Below, piece after piece: positions 1-8,158 of a DNA stretch of 28,534 nt. The stretch's first letter is position 1; each line of letters opens with the position of its first letter. This DNA is from a virus: positions 1 to 28,534 of the IMG/VR virus record IMGVR_UViG_3300028840_001281; one strand, written 5' to 3'. The position numbers were made by a program, and so were the translations under genes. The notes beneath the pieces were generated by a model. The model worked only from the letters and a program-made list of their open reading frames with translations, was not told where the DNA came from and did no database searches.

Positions 1-2
1 TT

Positions 3-281
3 TTATTTAAATCTTGGGCTAATATATCAACTTCTGTTAATAATTATGGTGTTCATTCTCATAAATCTTTTTTAACTTGTGTTTATTATTTAAAAAGTAA
101 ATATCCACACTATGGAACAATTTTAACTAATGAACAAATAATTATTCCTGCTATTGAAAATTCTTTATTAGTCTTTAATGGTAAAATTAAACACTCTATA
201 AGTAATCTTCCAAGTCATTTGTTTAAAGGCATAGATGATTATAGATATTCTATAGTATTTGATTTTGACAAATTAAAATGA
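3..281 (+). CDS. 2OG-Fe(II) oxygenase-like protein, 5'-truncated by window edge
   Basis: The reading frame is open from the first bases to a TGA at 279-281, so only the C-terminal ~92 residues are present. The pattern W-A-N near the start, G-V-H-S-H, then a C-V-Y-Y strand, and a distal K-H-S plus R-Y-S-I-V-F-D-F matches the double-stranded beta-helix core of phage 2OG-Fe(II) oxygenases (family like Pfam 2OG-FeII_Oxy_5). His residues would bind iron and the late Arg would bind 2-oxoglutarate. It overlaps the next gene by ATGA and looks like a diverged paralogue of it. The substrate cannot be told from sequence. The family call is inferred from motif layout. Confidence 0.6.
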   Translation, partial: LFKSWANISTSVNNYGVHSHKSFLTCVYYLKSKYPHYGTILTNEQIIIPAIENSLLVFNGKIKHSISNLPSHLFKGIDDYRYSIVFDFDKLK

Positions 282-895
282 AAAAAACAGGACAATTAAT
301 ATTTGCTAAAGGTTATGCATATGTAGAAGATATTGATTTAAATCATGATTTAATATTAGAAGAATTAAAAGACTTAAAATATAAACTTGCAGATAACTAC
401 CCTGTTTATAAAACATATATAAGTGATCCTATGAATATATTAAAAACTATACCATCAGGAAAAAAAATATTAAAAGAAGTCTCTAAACACGTTCAAGATA
501 GTATTGATAATTTTTTTGAATTAAATATAAAACATAGAATTGTAAACGGTTGGGCAACTTATTCACCACCAAATACTACATCCGCTTTTCATGTACATAA
601 CAATTTTTGGTTAAGTGCTTGTTATTACCCGCATGGTACTATTAAAGATGAATTTTATATAAATTTTTCATCAAATTATTTAGATACAAGTTTTGAACCT
701 CCTGTAAAAAGATATAATCCTTTGAATTCTCAACTCTGGTCTCAATCTGTAAAAAAAGGTGATTTAATTATATTTCCATCAAATCTTAGACATAGAATTG
801 GTTATAATCATTCTAATAAAAATAGATATTCTATGGCTTTCAATATTTTACCAAAAGGTTCTTTGGGATCAGGTGATGGGGTTTTAAAATATTAA
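278..895 (+). CDS. 2OG-Fe(II) oxygenase-like protein
   Basis: This 205-aa protein carries the features of phage 2OG-Fe(II) oxygenases. There is an F-H-V-H metal-binding motif after a W-A-T-Y strand, then the A-C-Y-Y strand, and near the C-terminus G-D-L-I-I-F-P-S followed by L-R-H-R and R-Y-S-M-A-F-N, which supply the distal His and the 2-oxoglutarate-binding Arg. Such enzymes hydroxylate proteins, nucleic acids or small molecules; the target here is unknown. The start overlaps the stop of the upstream paralogue by ATGA, so the two are likely co-translated. The proximal metal motif is HxH rather than the commoner HxD, which is usual in this phage subgroup. Position just before virion genes hints at virion protein modification, but this is inference. 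Confidence 0.7.
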   Translation: MKKTGQLIFAKGYAYVEDIDLNHDLILEELKDLKYKLADNYPVYKTYISDPMNILKTIPSGKKILKEVSKHVQDSIDNFFELNIKHRIVNGWATYSPPNTTSAFHVHNNFWLSACYYPHGTIKDEFYINFSSNYLDTSFEPPVKRYNPLNSQLWSQSVKKGDLIIFPSNLRHRIGYNHSNKNRYSMAFNILPKGSLGSGDGVLKY

Positions 896-925
896 AAATA
901 AAGTTTATTTCTAATTTAATCTATG

Positions 926-941
926 TATAATAGGCGCCTAT
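926..941 (+). promoter_or_regulatory. TATAAT box abutting a 12-bp palindrome at a start codon
   Basis: A perfect TATAAT lies at 926-931 and runs into the perfect palindrome ATAGGCGCCTAT at 930-941, which contains the first two bases of the ATG at 940. No good -35 is seen. If the -10 is real, transcription would start about 937-939, giving an almost leaderless mRNA. That would fit the absence of a clear ribosome binding site. The palindrome could alternatively be an operator. Confidence 0.3.
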
Positions 942-2886
942 GCCATTACAGAAGATACAATTTAGACCAGGATTCAATAAACAAGAAACCGCTTCAGGTG
1001 CTGAAGGTCAATGGATTGATGGAGATAATGTTAGATTTAGGTATGGTCAACCTGAGAAGATAGGTGGTTGGCAGCAACTCGTTTCAACAACTTTAGTCGG
1101 TCCAGCGCGAGAGCAGCATTCATGGACTGATTTAGAAGGTAGAAAATATGCTGCCATTGGTACTTCTAAACTTTTAATCATTTATTACGAAAGTGCTTTT
1201 TATGATATTACTCCTATTGAAGCTGATCAAACCGGAGCAACCTTTACCTCAACAAATGGTTCTGCTACCGTTACCGTTAATCTAACTGCACACAATGTCT
1301 CTATTGGTGATTTATTTATTTTTAAATCAGGTTCCGTTACTTTACCTGGAGGTGGAGTCACTGGTTATACGACTGCTGATTTTGAAACAAATGCTTTTGA
1401 AGTTATCTCAGTTCCGACTGCTTCAACTTTTACTATTACCATGCCTTCAACTGAAACAGGCACAGGTATGACAGCTCAAGGAAGTGCAACAATTAATCGT
1501 TATGTTACACCAGGTCCCGCATTTCAAACTCCTGCTTATGGTTGGGGTACAGGTGCTTGGGGTGAAGAAGAATGGGGAACAGAACGTTCAACTTCAAACG
1601 TAATCCTAGCTCCAGCTTCTTGGTCACTAGATAACTTTGGACAAATTTTAGTTGCTACTATTAAAAATGGTAAAACGTTTACCTGGACACCTGTAGGCGC
1701 TGCGCGTCTCGAGACGCGAGCAACGGTTATGACCGGTGCGCCAACGGCGTCAATTATGACTATTGTATCAGATCGAGATCGACATTTATTTCATTTAGGT
1801 ACGGAAACAACGATTGGTAGTTCTTCAACACAAGATCCCATGTTTATTCGTTTTTCAAATCAAGAAGATTTTAATACTTATCAACCAACAGCAACAAATA
1901 CAGCGGGTACTTTTAGAATTGACCAAGGTAATGAAATCATTGGCGCGGTGCAAGGTAAAGATTATATTTTAGTTTTAACCGATCAAGCGGCTTATACTAT
2001 TCAATTCGTTGGTCCACCTTTTACTTTTTCCGTTAGACAAGTTGGTAGTAACTGTGGTTGTTTAGGTCAACATGCTATGGTCTATGCTCAAGGTGCAGTT
2101 TTCTGGATGGGTTTTGGTGGTGGCTTCTTTATGTTTGATGGCACCGTTAAACAATTAAGTTCTTTAGTTGAAGATTTTGTTTTTACAACTCAAGGCGATA
2201 ATTTAGGTATTAACTATGATGCTAATCAAATTTGTTATGGTTATCATAATTCACTTTATAATGAAGTCGGTTGGTACTATGCAGCGAGTGGCTCGCAACA
2301 AATTAATCGAAATGTTGTTTATAACTTTGTTGATCAAACTTGGACAACGGGTTCACTATCTAGAACAACTTATCAAGATGCTCAGACTTACAGTTTACCC
2401 TATGCCACTAAATACAACACCACTGCTGTGCCAACGTTTCCAACGGTTAATGGTATAACTAATGCTGTTGGGGCTACTACTTATTATGCTCATGAAACAG
2501 GAGATAATGAACTTGATGCGGCAGGTAATGCTACAGCGATTCCAGCTTATATTCAATCAGGGGACTATGATATATCCGTTGAACAAGGTTTAAATGGTAA
2601 TGGTGAGAATATTATGCGTGTATCAAGATTTATCCCTGATTTTAAAAACTTAGCCGGTAATGCTAAAGTAACTTTATTCTTTAGAAATTATCCTGCTCAA
2701 ACCGAGCAAAGTGATAGTAATGGTCCATTGATTACCGGTCCTTTTACTGTTAATACTACGACTAATTTTGTTAGTACGAGAGTCAGAGGTCGATTAGTAA
2801 GTTTAAAAATTGAAAATGATGCAGTTAATGAAAACTGGCGTTATGGTACTTTAAGACTAGATATTCAAGCAGGTGGTAGAAGATAA
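940..2886 (+). CDS. large virion structural protein, gp10/tail-stabilisation-like
   Basis: A 648-aa protein rich in beta structure, with many T, S, G and aromatic residues and no membrane segment. The N-terminus (M-P-L-Q-K-I, then G-Q-W-I-D-G-D-N-V-R-F-R-Y-G and P-E-K-I-G-G-W) is the pattern common to a conserved marine podophage tail protein. It also resembles the opening of the P22 gp10 packaged-DNA stabilisation family, which forms part of the short tail. The body looks like repeated beta-propeller blades (recurrent strand-turn units around residues 60-450). It is the first gene of the TAATG-linked virion operon. No strong ribosome site is visible. The structural role is well supported by context; the gp10 equivalence is inference. 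A 16-bp GC-rich palindrome and other GC-rich patches lie inside it. Confidence 0.6.
   Translation: MPLQKIQFRPGFNKQETASGAEGQWIDGDNVRFRYGQPEKIGGWQQLVSTTLVGPAREQHSWTDLEGRKYAAIGTSKLLIIYYESAFYDITPIEADQTGATFTSTNGSATVTVNLTAHNVSIGDLFIFKSGSVTLPGGGVTGYTTADFETNAFEVISVPTASTFTITMPSTETGTGMTAQGSATINRYVTPGPAFQTPAYGWGTGAWGEEEWGTERSTSNVILAPASWSLDNFGQILVATIKNGKTFTWTPVGAARLETRATVMTGAPTASIMTIVSDRDRHLFHLGTETTIGSSSTQDPMFIRFSNQEDFNTYQPTATNTAGTFRIDQGNEIIGAVQGKDYILVLTDQAAYTIQFVGPPFTFSVRQVGSNCGCLGQHAMVYAQGAVFWMGFGGGFFMFDGTVKQLSSLVEDFVFTTQGDNLGINYDANQICYGYHNSLYNEVGWYYAASGSQQINRNVVYNFVDQTWTTGSLSRTTYQDAQTYSLPYATKYNTTAVPTFPTVNGITNAVGATTYYAHETGDNELDAAGNATAIPAYIQSGDYDISVEQGLNGNGENIMRVSRFIPDFKNLAGNAKVTLFFRNYPAQTEQSDSNGPLITGPFTVNTTTNFVSTRVRGRLVSLKIENDAVNENWRYGTLRLDIQAGGRR
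1703..1718. repeat. 16-bp perfect GC-rich palindrome inside a coding region
   Basis: CGCGTCTCGAGACGCG is a perfect 16-bp palindrome (81 percent or so G+C in the arms with flanks) inside an AT-rich gene, encoding part of A-A-R-L-E-T-R-A. Its core GCGTCTCGAG recurs exactly at 20837-20846 in the UvrD-like gene. Confidence 0.6.
2284..2296. repeat. short GC-rich hairpin GCGAG-TGG-CTCGC in coding region
   Basis: Arms GCGAG (2284-2288) and CTCGC (2292-2296) flank a 3-base loop. The same arms in the reverse order occur at 10504-10516. CTCGCAAC (2292-2299) is shared exactly with 10504-10511. Confidence 0.45.
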
Positions 2887-3068
2887 TGGCAAAAATTAAT
2901 GTTACTTTCCCAGAACCTAGTGTTTTAGAGCGTCCTGGTACCAATGCTCATGCTCAACTAATTGAGGCCTTAGATTCACAAAAATTACAATTAAACTTTT
3001 CTTTTCAAGATGAACTTAAACAAGAATTACAAAGATTTACTTGGTTTAATATAAGGATGGGTTGTTAA
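2886..3068 (+). CDS. small conserved-type phage protein, unknown function
   Basis: A 60-aa protein whose ATG overlaps the upstream stop (TAATG) and whose own TAA overlaps the next ATG in the same way, strong evidence for a translated operon member. It has a short beta-like N-terminus (M-A-K-I-N-V-T-F-P-E-P) followed by a helical, Gln/Leu-rich middle. I do not recognise a family. Its place between the large tail protein and beta-rich structural genes suggests a virion or assembly role, but this rests on context alone. Confidence 0.6.
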   Translation: MAKINVTFPEPSVLERPGTNAHAQLIEALDSQKLQLNFSFQDELKQELQRFTWFNIRMGC

Positions 3069-3841
3069 TGTCTTGTAATAATGTAAACTTTCAAAGTCCT
3101 TTTGATCTTGATGTTTCTAGTGGAGCTTTATCTCCTAGCTATAAACAAATTTATAAATTTGGAACAAATGCTAGTGTTGGAAATAGTGTAGAAACTATTT
3201 GGCAACAAGGAGGACTTTACTCTTATCCACCAAGTGCATCAACTATGACAGTATCAAGTTCGAATGTAAATGATACCTCTGCTGGAACAGGCGCAAGAAC
3301 TGTTGAAATTTTTGGATTAGATGCAAGTTATAATGAAGCTAGTGAAACTATAACTTTAAATGGTCAAACAGCAGTTACTACCGTTAATACCTATATTAGA
3401 ATGAACAGAGCCATAGTTCTAACAGCAGGATCAGGTGGAGCAAATGCTGGAAATATTTATGTAGGCACAGGAACTGTTACAGCAGGAGTACCTGCAAATA
3501 TTTATACAATAATTAATGGAGATGGTAGTAATCAAACATTACAATGTTTTTGGACAGTACCTGCGGGTTACACTGCATATGTTTATCAAACAAATATTTC
3601 AACAGGTACAGCATCAGCGACTCCTGCTATCCTAACAACTTTTTTAGTTGCAAGACCTTTTGGTGGAGTCTTTAATACAAAAGAAGTCATAACTATAAAT
3701 AGTGGAAATCATTTACAAGATTATAGTTTTCCACTTAAATTAACCGAGAAAACAGATATAGAGTTTAGAGCTGAATCTAGTTCTGCTGCTGTGAGTTTTA
3801 ATGTATCTGCTTCTCTAAACATATTATATACACAAAACTAA
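3068..3841 (+). CDS. beta-rich virion structural protein
   Basis: The ATG at 3068 (TAATG overlap with the previous stop, AAGGATGG upstream) is preferred over a TTG two codons earlier, giving 257 aa. The protein is dominated by T, S, G, N and alternating hydrophobic residues and lacks charged helices, as in beta-sandwich or jelly-roll virion proteins. The middle (I-F-G-L-D-A, then E-T-I-T-L-N-G-Q) and late W-T-V-P-A-G-Y-T-A segments look like strand-turn repeats common to fibre or decoration proteins. The next gene starts inside its stop codon. The precise structure (tail, fibre or head decoration) cannot be decided from sequence alone. Confidence 0.65.
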   Translation: MSCNNVNFQSPFDLDVSSGALSPSYKQIYKFGTNASVGNSVETIWQQGGLYSYPPSASTMTVSSSNVNDTSAGTGARTVEIFGLDASYNEASETITLNGQTAVTTVNTYIRMNRAIVLTAGSGGANAGNIYVGTGTVTAGVPANIYTIINGDGSNQTLQCFWTVPAGYTAYVYQTNISTGTASATPAILTTFLVARPFGGVFNTKEVITINSGNHLQDYSFPLKLTEKTDIEFRAESSSAAVSFNVSASLNILYTQN

Positions 3842-4179
3842 TGGCTAATTTTTATAAAAACGCATTCTATGACCCTAATACCACTAACGCGGTAACTGTT
3901 TATACGTGTCCATCTAATTCCAATGCTATTATTCAAAATGTACAATTAACTAATGAATCTGGTAGTAAAATTGTTAAGACACATATTACAGATAGTTCAG
4001 CGACTACTAGTTATTTAGTTGCCTATGCTTCTGTTAGTGGTCCAACCATTTGTAATGTGGCTAAAGGACCTATTATTCTTGAAGAAAGCGACGTACTAGC
4101 TATTGAATCTTCAACTACATCTGGTATAACTGCAACAATATCGATACTGGAAATAAGTAGAGAAGATCAGAATGGATAG
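3841..4179 (+). CDS. small beta-sandwich-like structural protein
   Basis: A 112-aa protein, start overlapping the previous TAA. The composition is beta-rich: V-T-V-Y-T-C-P-S near residues 18-26, V-Q-L-T-N-E-S-G, then alternating T/S/V strands. This is typical of compact virion accessory or decoration proteins. It overlaps the next gene by 8 bases. No enzyme motif or membrane segment is present. Function is inferred from composition and its place among virion genes. Confidence 0.6.
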   Translation: MANFYKNAFYDPNTTNAVTVYTCPSNSNAIIQNVQLTNESGSKIVKTHITDSSATTSYLVAYASVSGPTICNVAKGPIILEESDVLAIESSTTSGITATISILEISREDQNG

Positions 4180-4360
4180 TATAATAAAAGTAAAAACTAA
4201 AACGAAAGAAACATTTAGAAGTAAGTCTACTGGTAAAACTTATGCAACTAAAGAAGAGTTTCTACAGCAACATGCTTTAGAAGATTTAGCTCAAGATTTA
4301 ACAGTGACCATTGATCCGAAAGGTTTAGAAGTTCTAAGTGCAGCAATGAAAAAGAAATGA
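4172..4360 (+). CDS. small hypothetical phage protein
   Basis: A 62-aa, Lys-rich protein with a short beta-like opening (I-I-K-V-K-T-K-T) and a helical remainder ending in K-K-K. It contains F-R-S-K-S-T-G-K-T-Y, which looks like a beta-hairpin, followed by an acidic helix. It overlaps its neighbours by 8 and 4 bases (ATGA into the glycosyltransferase), so translation is likely coupled. No family recognised. Confidence 0.55.
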   Translation: MDSIIKVKTKTKETFRSKSTGKTYATKEEFLQQHALEDLAQDLTVTIDPKGLEVLSAAMKKK

Positions 4361-5286
4361 ATCCACGAGGTGGTACCGAGTTACAATTAGAATATCTATA
4401 TAAATATGTAGATAATAAATTATTAGATCAGGTTCAGATTACAACTTCTGTACCTGAAAAAATACCTTTACATCCAACCAAGTTAAATATCTTATGGCAA
4501 AAAAATTCTTATGATCAACAAAATTTAATGCCTTGGTTTAAGGATAAAAATAACCATCATAAATATGATTGGTATGTTTTTAATTCACATTGGAATTATG
4601 AAAACTTTAGAAAAGTTTATGATCTACCAACCGGTCGTTGTTTAGTTATTAAAAATGGTATTGATAATATTACCCCGCGTAATATTGATAAACCAAATAA
4701 ACAAATTAGAATTATTCATCAACCAACACCTTGGCGAGGTTTAGCTGTTTTATTAGGAGCTATGCAACTAGTTAAAACAGACGTTGTTTTAGATGTTTAT
4801 TCATCAACACAAGTTTATGGTGATGCCTTTAAAGCCGCAAACGATAAAACCTTTGAACCCTTATATGCTCAAGCAAAAGAATTACCGAATGTTAATTACA
4901 TTGGTTACAAACCTAATGAATACATTAAAGAACATTTAAAAGACTATGACATGTTTGTTTATCCATCGATTTGGGAAGAAACATTTTGTATTTCGGCTTT
5001 AGAATCTATGGCCGCAGGTCTTTATACGATTGTTACCAATTATGGCGCTCTGTATGAAACTTGCGCTGAATATGGTGTCTATGTACCTTATGATAATAAC
5101 TATCGTCGTTTAGCCCAAACCTTCGCTGACGTTATTGATCAAGCATCAACACATATTCATAATGAAGGTGTTAAACAACATCTTAAATCACAGGTACAAT
5201 ATATTAATCATTTTTATAATTGGAAACGAGTAGCGGGGAACTGGAATAAGTTTTTACAAGGAGCATTAAATGCAAGAAAACATTAA
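4357..5286 (+). CDS. GT4-type glycosyltransferase
   Basis: A 309-aa GT-B fold glycosyltransferase. It opens with N-P-R-G-G-T-E-L, the glycine loop typical of phage GT4-like enzymes. The C-terminal half has the donor-binding signature: V-Y-P-S-I-W-E-E-T-F-C-I-S-A-L-E, with the E-x7-E pair at residues 208 and 216, and the following M-A-A-G-L. The middle N-G-I-D-N segment is also typical. The enzyme would transfer a sugar from a nucleotide-sugar donor; the acceptor is unknown. It overlaps a second glycosyltransferase by 17 bases, so the two may act in series on virion glycans or on a host surface target. A GC-rich patch near the 3' end (5227-5244) resembles one at 20856. Confidence 0.85.
   Translation: MNPRGGTELQLEYLYKYVDNKLLDQVQITTSVPEKIPLHPTKLNILWQKNSYDQQNLMPWFKDKNNHHKYDWYVFNSHWNYENFRKVYDLPTGRCLVIKNGIDNITPRNIDKPNKQIRIIHQPTPWRGLAVLLGAMQLVKTDVVLDVYSSTQVYGDAFKAANDKTFEPLYAQAKELPNVNYIGYKPNEYIKEHLKDYDMFVYPSIWEETFCISALESMAAGLYTIVTNYGALYETCAEYGVYVPYDNNYRRLAQTFADVIDQASTHIHNEGVKQHLKSQVQYINHFYNWKRVAGNWNKFLQGALNARKH
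5227..5244. repeat. GC-rich patch similar to 20856-20873
   Basis: Fifteen of 18 bases match the patch at 20856-20873 in the UvrD-like gene (shared core GTAGCGGG and ACTGG). Both encode R-V-A-G-x-W, so a chance protein similarity with matched codons is possible. Confidence 0.3.
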
Positions 5287-6142
5287 GCCTATTTGGTTCA
5301 ATAAAAATCAATCAATTAAAATTGATGTTAGTAAAGCATTGTATAAAATATGGGTTGCTACACCTGTTCATAGTGAAGTTTCAATTCACTATGCTCAAGC
5401 CTTACTTAAATTTCAACAACAATGTATGCGGAATAATATTATCTGTAGTTTTTCTTTATTAAAATCATCCTTAGTAACACAGGGTCGAAACCTATGTGTG
5501 GCTAATATGTTAGCAGCAGAAGATATTAAATACACTCATTTATTGTTCATTGACTCTGATATTGATTTTGATTTTGAAACAATTTGGAAAATGCTGCAAT
5601 TTGACAAAGATGTTATTGCTTGTCCTTATCCCATGAAACATATTAATTGGGATACTATTTGGAAAAAAATACAAGAAGGTAAAATTAAAAGCAAAGATGA
5701 TTTAATGCGCGCTGGTTATATCTATCCTATCAAAGCAGAGAACCATACGGGTACTCATATTACTTTTGATAAACCAGGGCTTATGGAATTAAGTCATGTC
5801 CCTACTGGTTGTACTTTATTTAAACGAGATGTATTTGAAAAAATGATAAAACATTATCCTGAATTAAAGATTAATCAACCTACTATTGTTAATGGTATTG
5901 CTAAAGAACATCCCTTTATGTATAATTTTTTTGATACAATTCATGAACCAACTACTAAAAAATACTTTGGCGAAGACTTTGGTTTTTGCAAATTATGGTC
6001 AGAAATGGGTGGTAAATCCTATGCTTATATCGCAGATGATATTAGTCACGTTGGTGAGTATCAGTTTAGAGGTAAATTAATGGATTATATTGATTTTGAG
6101 CAACCTACTAAAACCATTGACGAAGTTAAAAAAATCAAATAA
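5270..6142 (+). CDS. GT2-like (GT-A fold) glycosyltransferase
   Basis: A 290-aa protein starting 6 bases after AAGGAG. The pattern V-A-T-P-V-H-S near residue 30, then Q-G-R-N-L, H-L-L-F-I-D-S-D-I-D-F with the D-S-D metal motif at residues 95-97, and D-V-I-A-C-P-Y-P-M-K is that of phage GT-A glycosyltransferases related to the ANP1/MNN9 group. The late E-D-F-G-F-C segment could supply the catalytic acidic residue. It follows and overlaps the GT4-like enzyme, suggesting a two-step glycan pathway. Substrate unknown. No secretion signal, so it acts in the host cytoplasm. Confidence 0.85.
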   Translation: MQENIKPIWFNKNQSIKIDVSKALYKIWVATPVHSEVSIHYAQALLKFQQQCMRNNIICSFSLLKSSLVTQGRNLCVANMLAAEDIKYTHLLFIDSDIDFDFETIWKMLQFDKDVIACPYPMKHINWDTIWKKIQEGKIKSKDDLMRAGYIYPIKAENHTGTHITFDKPGLMELSHVPTGCTLFKRDVFEKMIKHYPELKINQPTIVNGIAKEHPFMYNFFDTIHEPTTKKYFGEDFGFCKLWSEMGGKSYAYIADDISHVGEYQFRGKLMDYIDFEQPTKTIDEVKKIK

Positions 6143-6208
6143 AGTAGTAAAATTCAGGATTCTACGCCTGCCTTATTTAATTAAATTATGACAATATCAA
6201 GAGGACAA

Positions 6209-8158
6209 ATGTACAGACAACTATATTATGCAGGCGGTAAAGGGATTGCCTCTTTAGATGCTGGTGCTCCATCCATTAAATATGAAGGTAATATTAATCC
6301 ACAAATGGCATCGAATTATGTTGGTGGACCCGCAGGTCCTTTATCCCTGCGAGATAAATATTCAATCGCTATTATAGGTAAACCTTATAAAGAACTATCT
6401 TTTGAGGAACAACAAATGATTGATCAAATTTTAAAAACACCTGAATCTAGATTACCTAGTCAAGAACCAGATCTTTCTCGTGAACAAAAATTAATGGCAT
6501 CAGCGCCAGATCCCCTAGCTGATTTAAATGATATAGCTTTAAATATTTTTGGTAGACCTTTACAGCAACTAACCGAAGATGAACGTGATCTACTACAAGA
6601 CATAGCTAGAGACAGTATGAATAAAGGTGGAATAGCAAGACAAAAATATGGTCTAGGAAGTTTAGTTAAAAAAGCATTCAAAGGTGTAAAAGACGTAGTT
6701 AAATCAGATATAGGTAAAGCTGCTTTAGGTGCAGCGGGTTTATACTATCTTGGCGGTGGTGCTTTAGGACCTTTACAAAGAGCAGGTATGTCTGGATTTA
6801 GTTTTGGTAATATACCAGGTGTTTTACAAGCAAGGCAACTTTTTCAAGGCACACCCATGGGAGAATATGATCCAAGATCAGGTGGTGTTTTATCTAAATT
6901 TTTTAAAAGTGACTTAGGAAAAACTGCAGCTGTTGGTCTTGGTGGCGCAGCATTAAGTTTATTATCGCAATCAGGTTTATCTGACGAAGAGATTCAAGGA
7001 CTACAAAGAGATCCTGAAGCTTTAGCAGGTTATTTAAGATCAAGTTATAAAAGAGTTAATCCTGATGCAAGTGAACAAGAAGTAGAAACTTTTGTTGCAG
7101 AAAACACTAGAGAATATAGAGCAGGAGGCGGTATCACTAGAGTAAACTTAAAATTTGGAAGTCCTATTGGTGGACTTTTAAATTTAGCAAAAAAATTTGG
7201 TAAAGACGTAGTTAGAAAAGGTCGAAACTATTTAGATAAAATAACTGACGATGTAGAAATAGAAACATTTGCAGATTATGCAGACGATTCAGGAGCATCT
7301 TTAGATATTGTATTAAAACCAAAAACTAAAAAAGGTAAAAAGGCTCTTGAGGAATTAGCAGAAGAAGGAATTCTTGATCCAAAGGATCAGTTTGGTAAGT
7401 ATTATGTAAGAGATTCAGAAGATTTTATAGGTGGTGCAATTGAAAAAGATATTAAAGCATCTGGTATTATTGATAATGAAGGAAAATTTATCCGTTTTGA
7501 TGAAGGTGCTGGAATGTCTGACTATGTCGACATCACAGGCGGAAATGTACCATATTATGGTTTTGATCCACTTATTGAAGCTTTTGTTAGATCTAAAAAA
7601 TTTGAAGGTGGCAGAGTTAACTATGAAGCCGGTGGTATGAAAAAAAGAAGTATTATTGAAAGACTTGTAGAAAAATTAGGTGGACCAGATCTTTTAAAAG
7701 CTGAACTTGGTTTATCAGGTCTTTTAGAACTATATAATACATTAGGTATGCCTCTAATGGCCAATGGTGGTCGTATTATGACTCCAGAAGAATACTTTAA
7801 AGAAAAAAGTAAAAGAAACGAATTAGGAACTTATGAAGAAATGAGACGAGAATATGAAGACTATTTATATAGACAAAAATATGGACCAAGAAATAGTGCG
7901 GCTAAAGGTGGGATAATGGATGTTCCTGTTAGAAAAAATCAAGCAGGTGTTAAAGAATTAGATTATAGAGAAAAAGGTGGCTTTGTACCTCCTATTGGTC
8001 TTAAAGAAAAAGAAGATGATATTCCAGCAATGTTATCTAACAATGAATTTGTTTTTACAGCCGACGCGGTGCGAGGAGCGGGAGACGGGAATGTTGATAA
8101 AGGTGCTAAAAAAATGTATATGTTAATGAAGACTCTAGAAAAAGGAGGAAAAGTATAA
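6209..8158 (+). CDS. putative internal virion/ejection protein
   Basis: Two in-frame starts exist, at 6188 and 6209. The second has a proper ribosome site (GAGGA at 6201) and gives the M-Y-R-Q-L-Y start common in marine phage proteins of this type, so I prefer it (649 aa). The protein has Gly/Ala-rich hydrophobic helices (A-A-L-G-A-A-G-L-Y-Y-L-G-G-G near residue 175) and lysine-rich G-L-G-S-L-V-K-K-A-F-like segments. Its C-terminus includes D-I-P-A-M-L-S-N-N-E-F-V-F-T-A-D-A-V-R, a motif repeatedly seen in marine phage virion genes. This composition fits proteins ejected with DNA into the cell. The role is inferred. Confidence 0.55.
   Translation: MYRQLYYAGGKGIASLDAGAPSIKYEGNINPQMASNYVGGPAGPLSLRDKYSIAIIGKPYKELSFEEQQMIDQILKTPESRLPSQEPDLSREQKLMASAPDPLADLNDIALNIFGRPLQQLTEDERDLLQDIARDSMNKGGIARQKYGLGSLVKKAFKGVKDVVKSDIGKAALGAAGLYYLGGGALGPLQRAGMSGFSFGNIPGVLQARQLFQGTPMGEYDPRSGGVLSKFFKSDLGKTAAVGLGGAALSLLSQSGLSDEEIQGLQRDPEALAGYLRSSYKRVNPDASEQEVETFVAENTREYRAGGGITRVNLKFGSPIGGLLNLAKKFGKDVVRKGRNYLDKITDDVEIETFADYADDSGASLDIVLKPKTKKGKKALEELAEEGILDPKDQFGKYYVRDSEDFIGGAIEKDIKASGIIDNEGKFIRFDEGAGMSDYVDITGGNVPYYGFDPLIEAFVRSKKFEGGRVNYEAGGMKKRSIIERLVEKLGGPDLLKAELGLSGLLELYNTLGMPLMANGGRIMTPEEYFKEKSKRNELGTYEEMRREYEDYLYRQKYGPRNSAAKGGIMDVPVRKNQAGVKELDYREKGGFVPPIGLKEKEDDIPAMLSNNEFVFTADAVRGAGDGNVDKGAKKMYMLMKTLEKGGKV
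8064..8089. repeat. GC-rich patch, 21/26 match to 20848-20873
   Basis: Within a conserved C-terminal motif of the preceding gene, bases 8064-8089 match 20848-20873 in 21 of 26 positions, including the exact 10-mer AGCGGGAGAC. Bases 8064-8076 also match 1943-1955 in 11 of 13. The host genes are unrelated. Confidence 0.4.

Noticed and set aside
266-300. TTGACA at 265-270 before the second oxygenase gene
   Set aside because: Lies in coding sequence with no convincing -10 at correct spacing.
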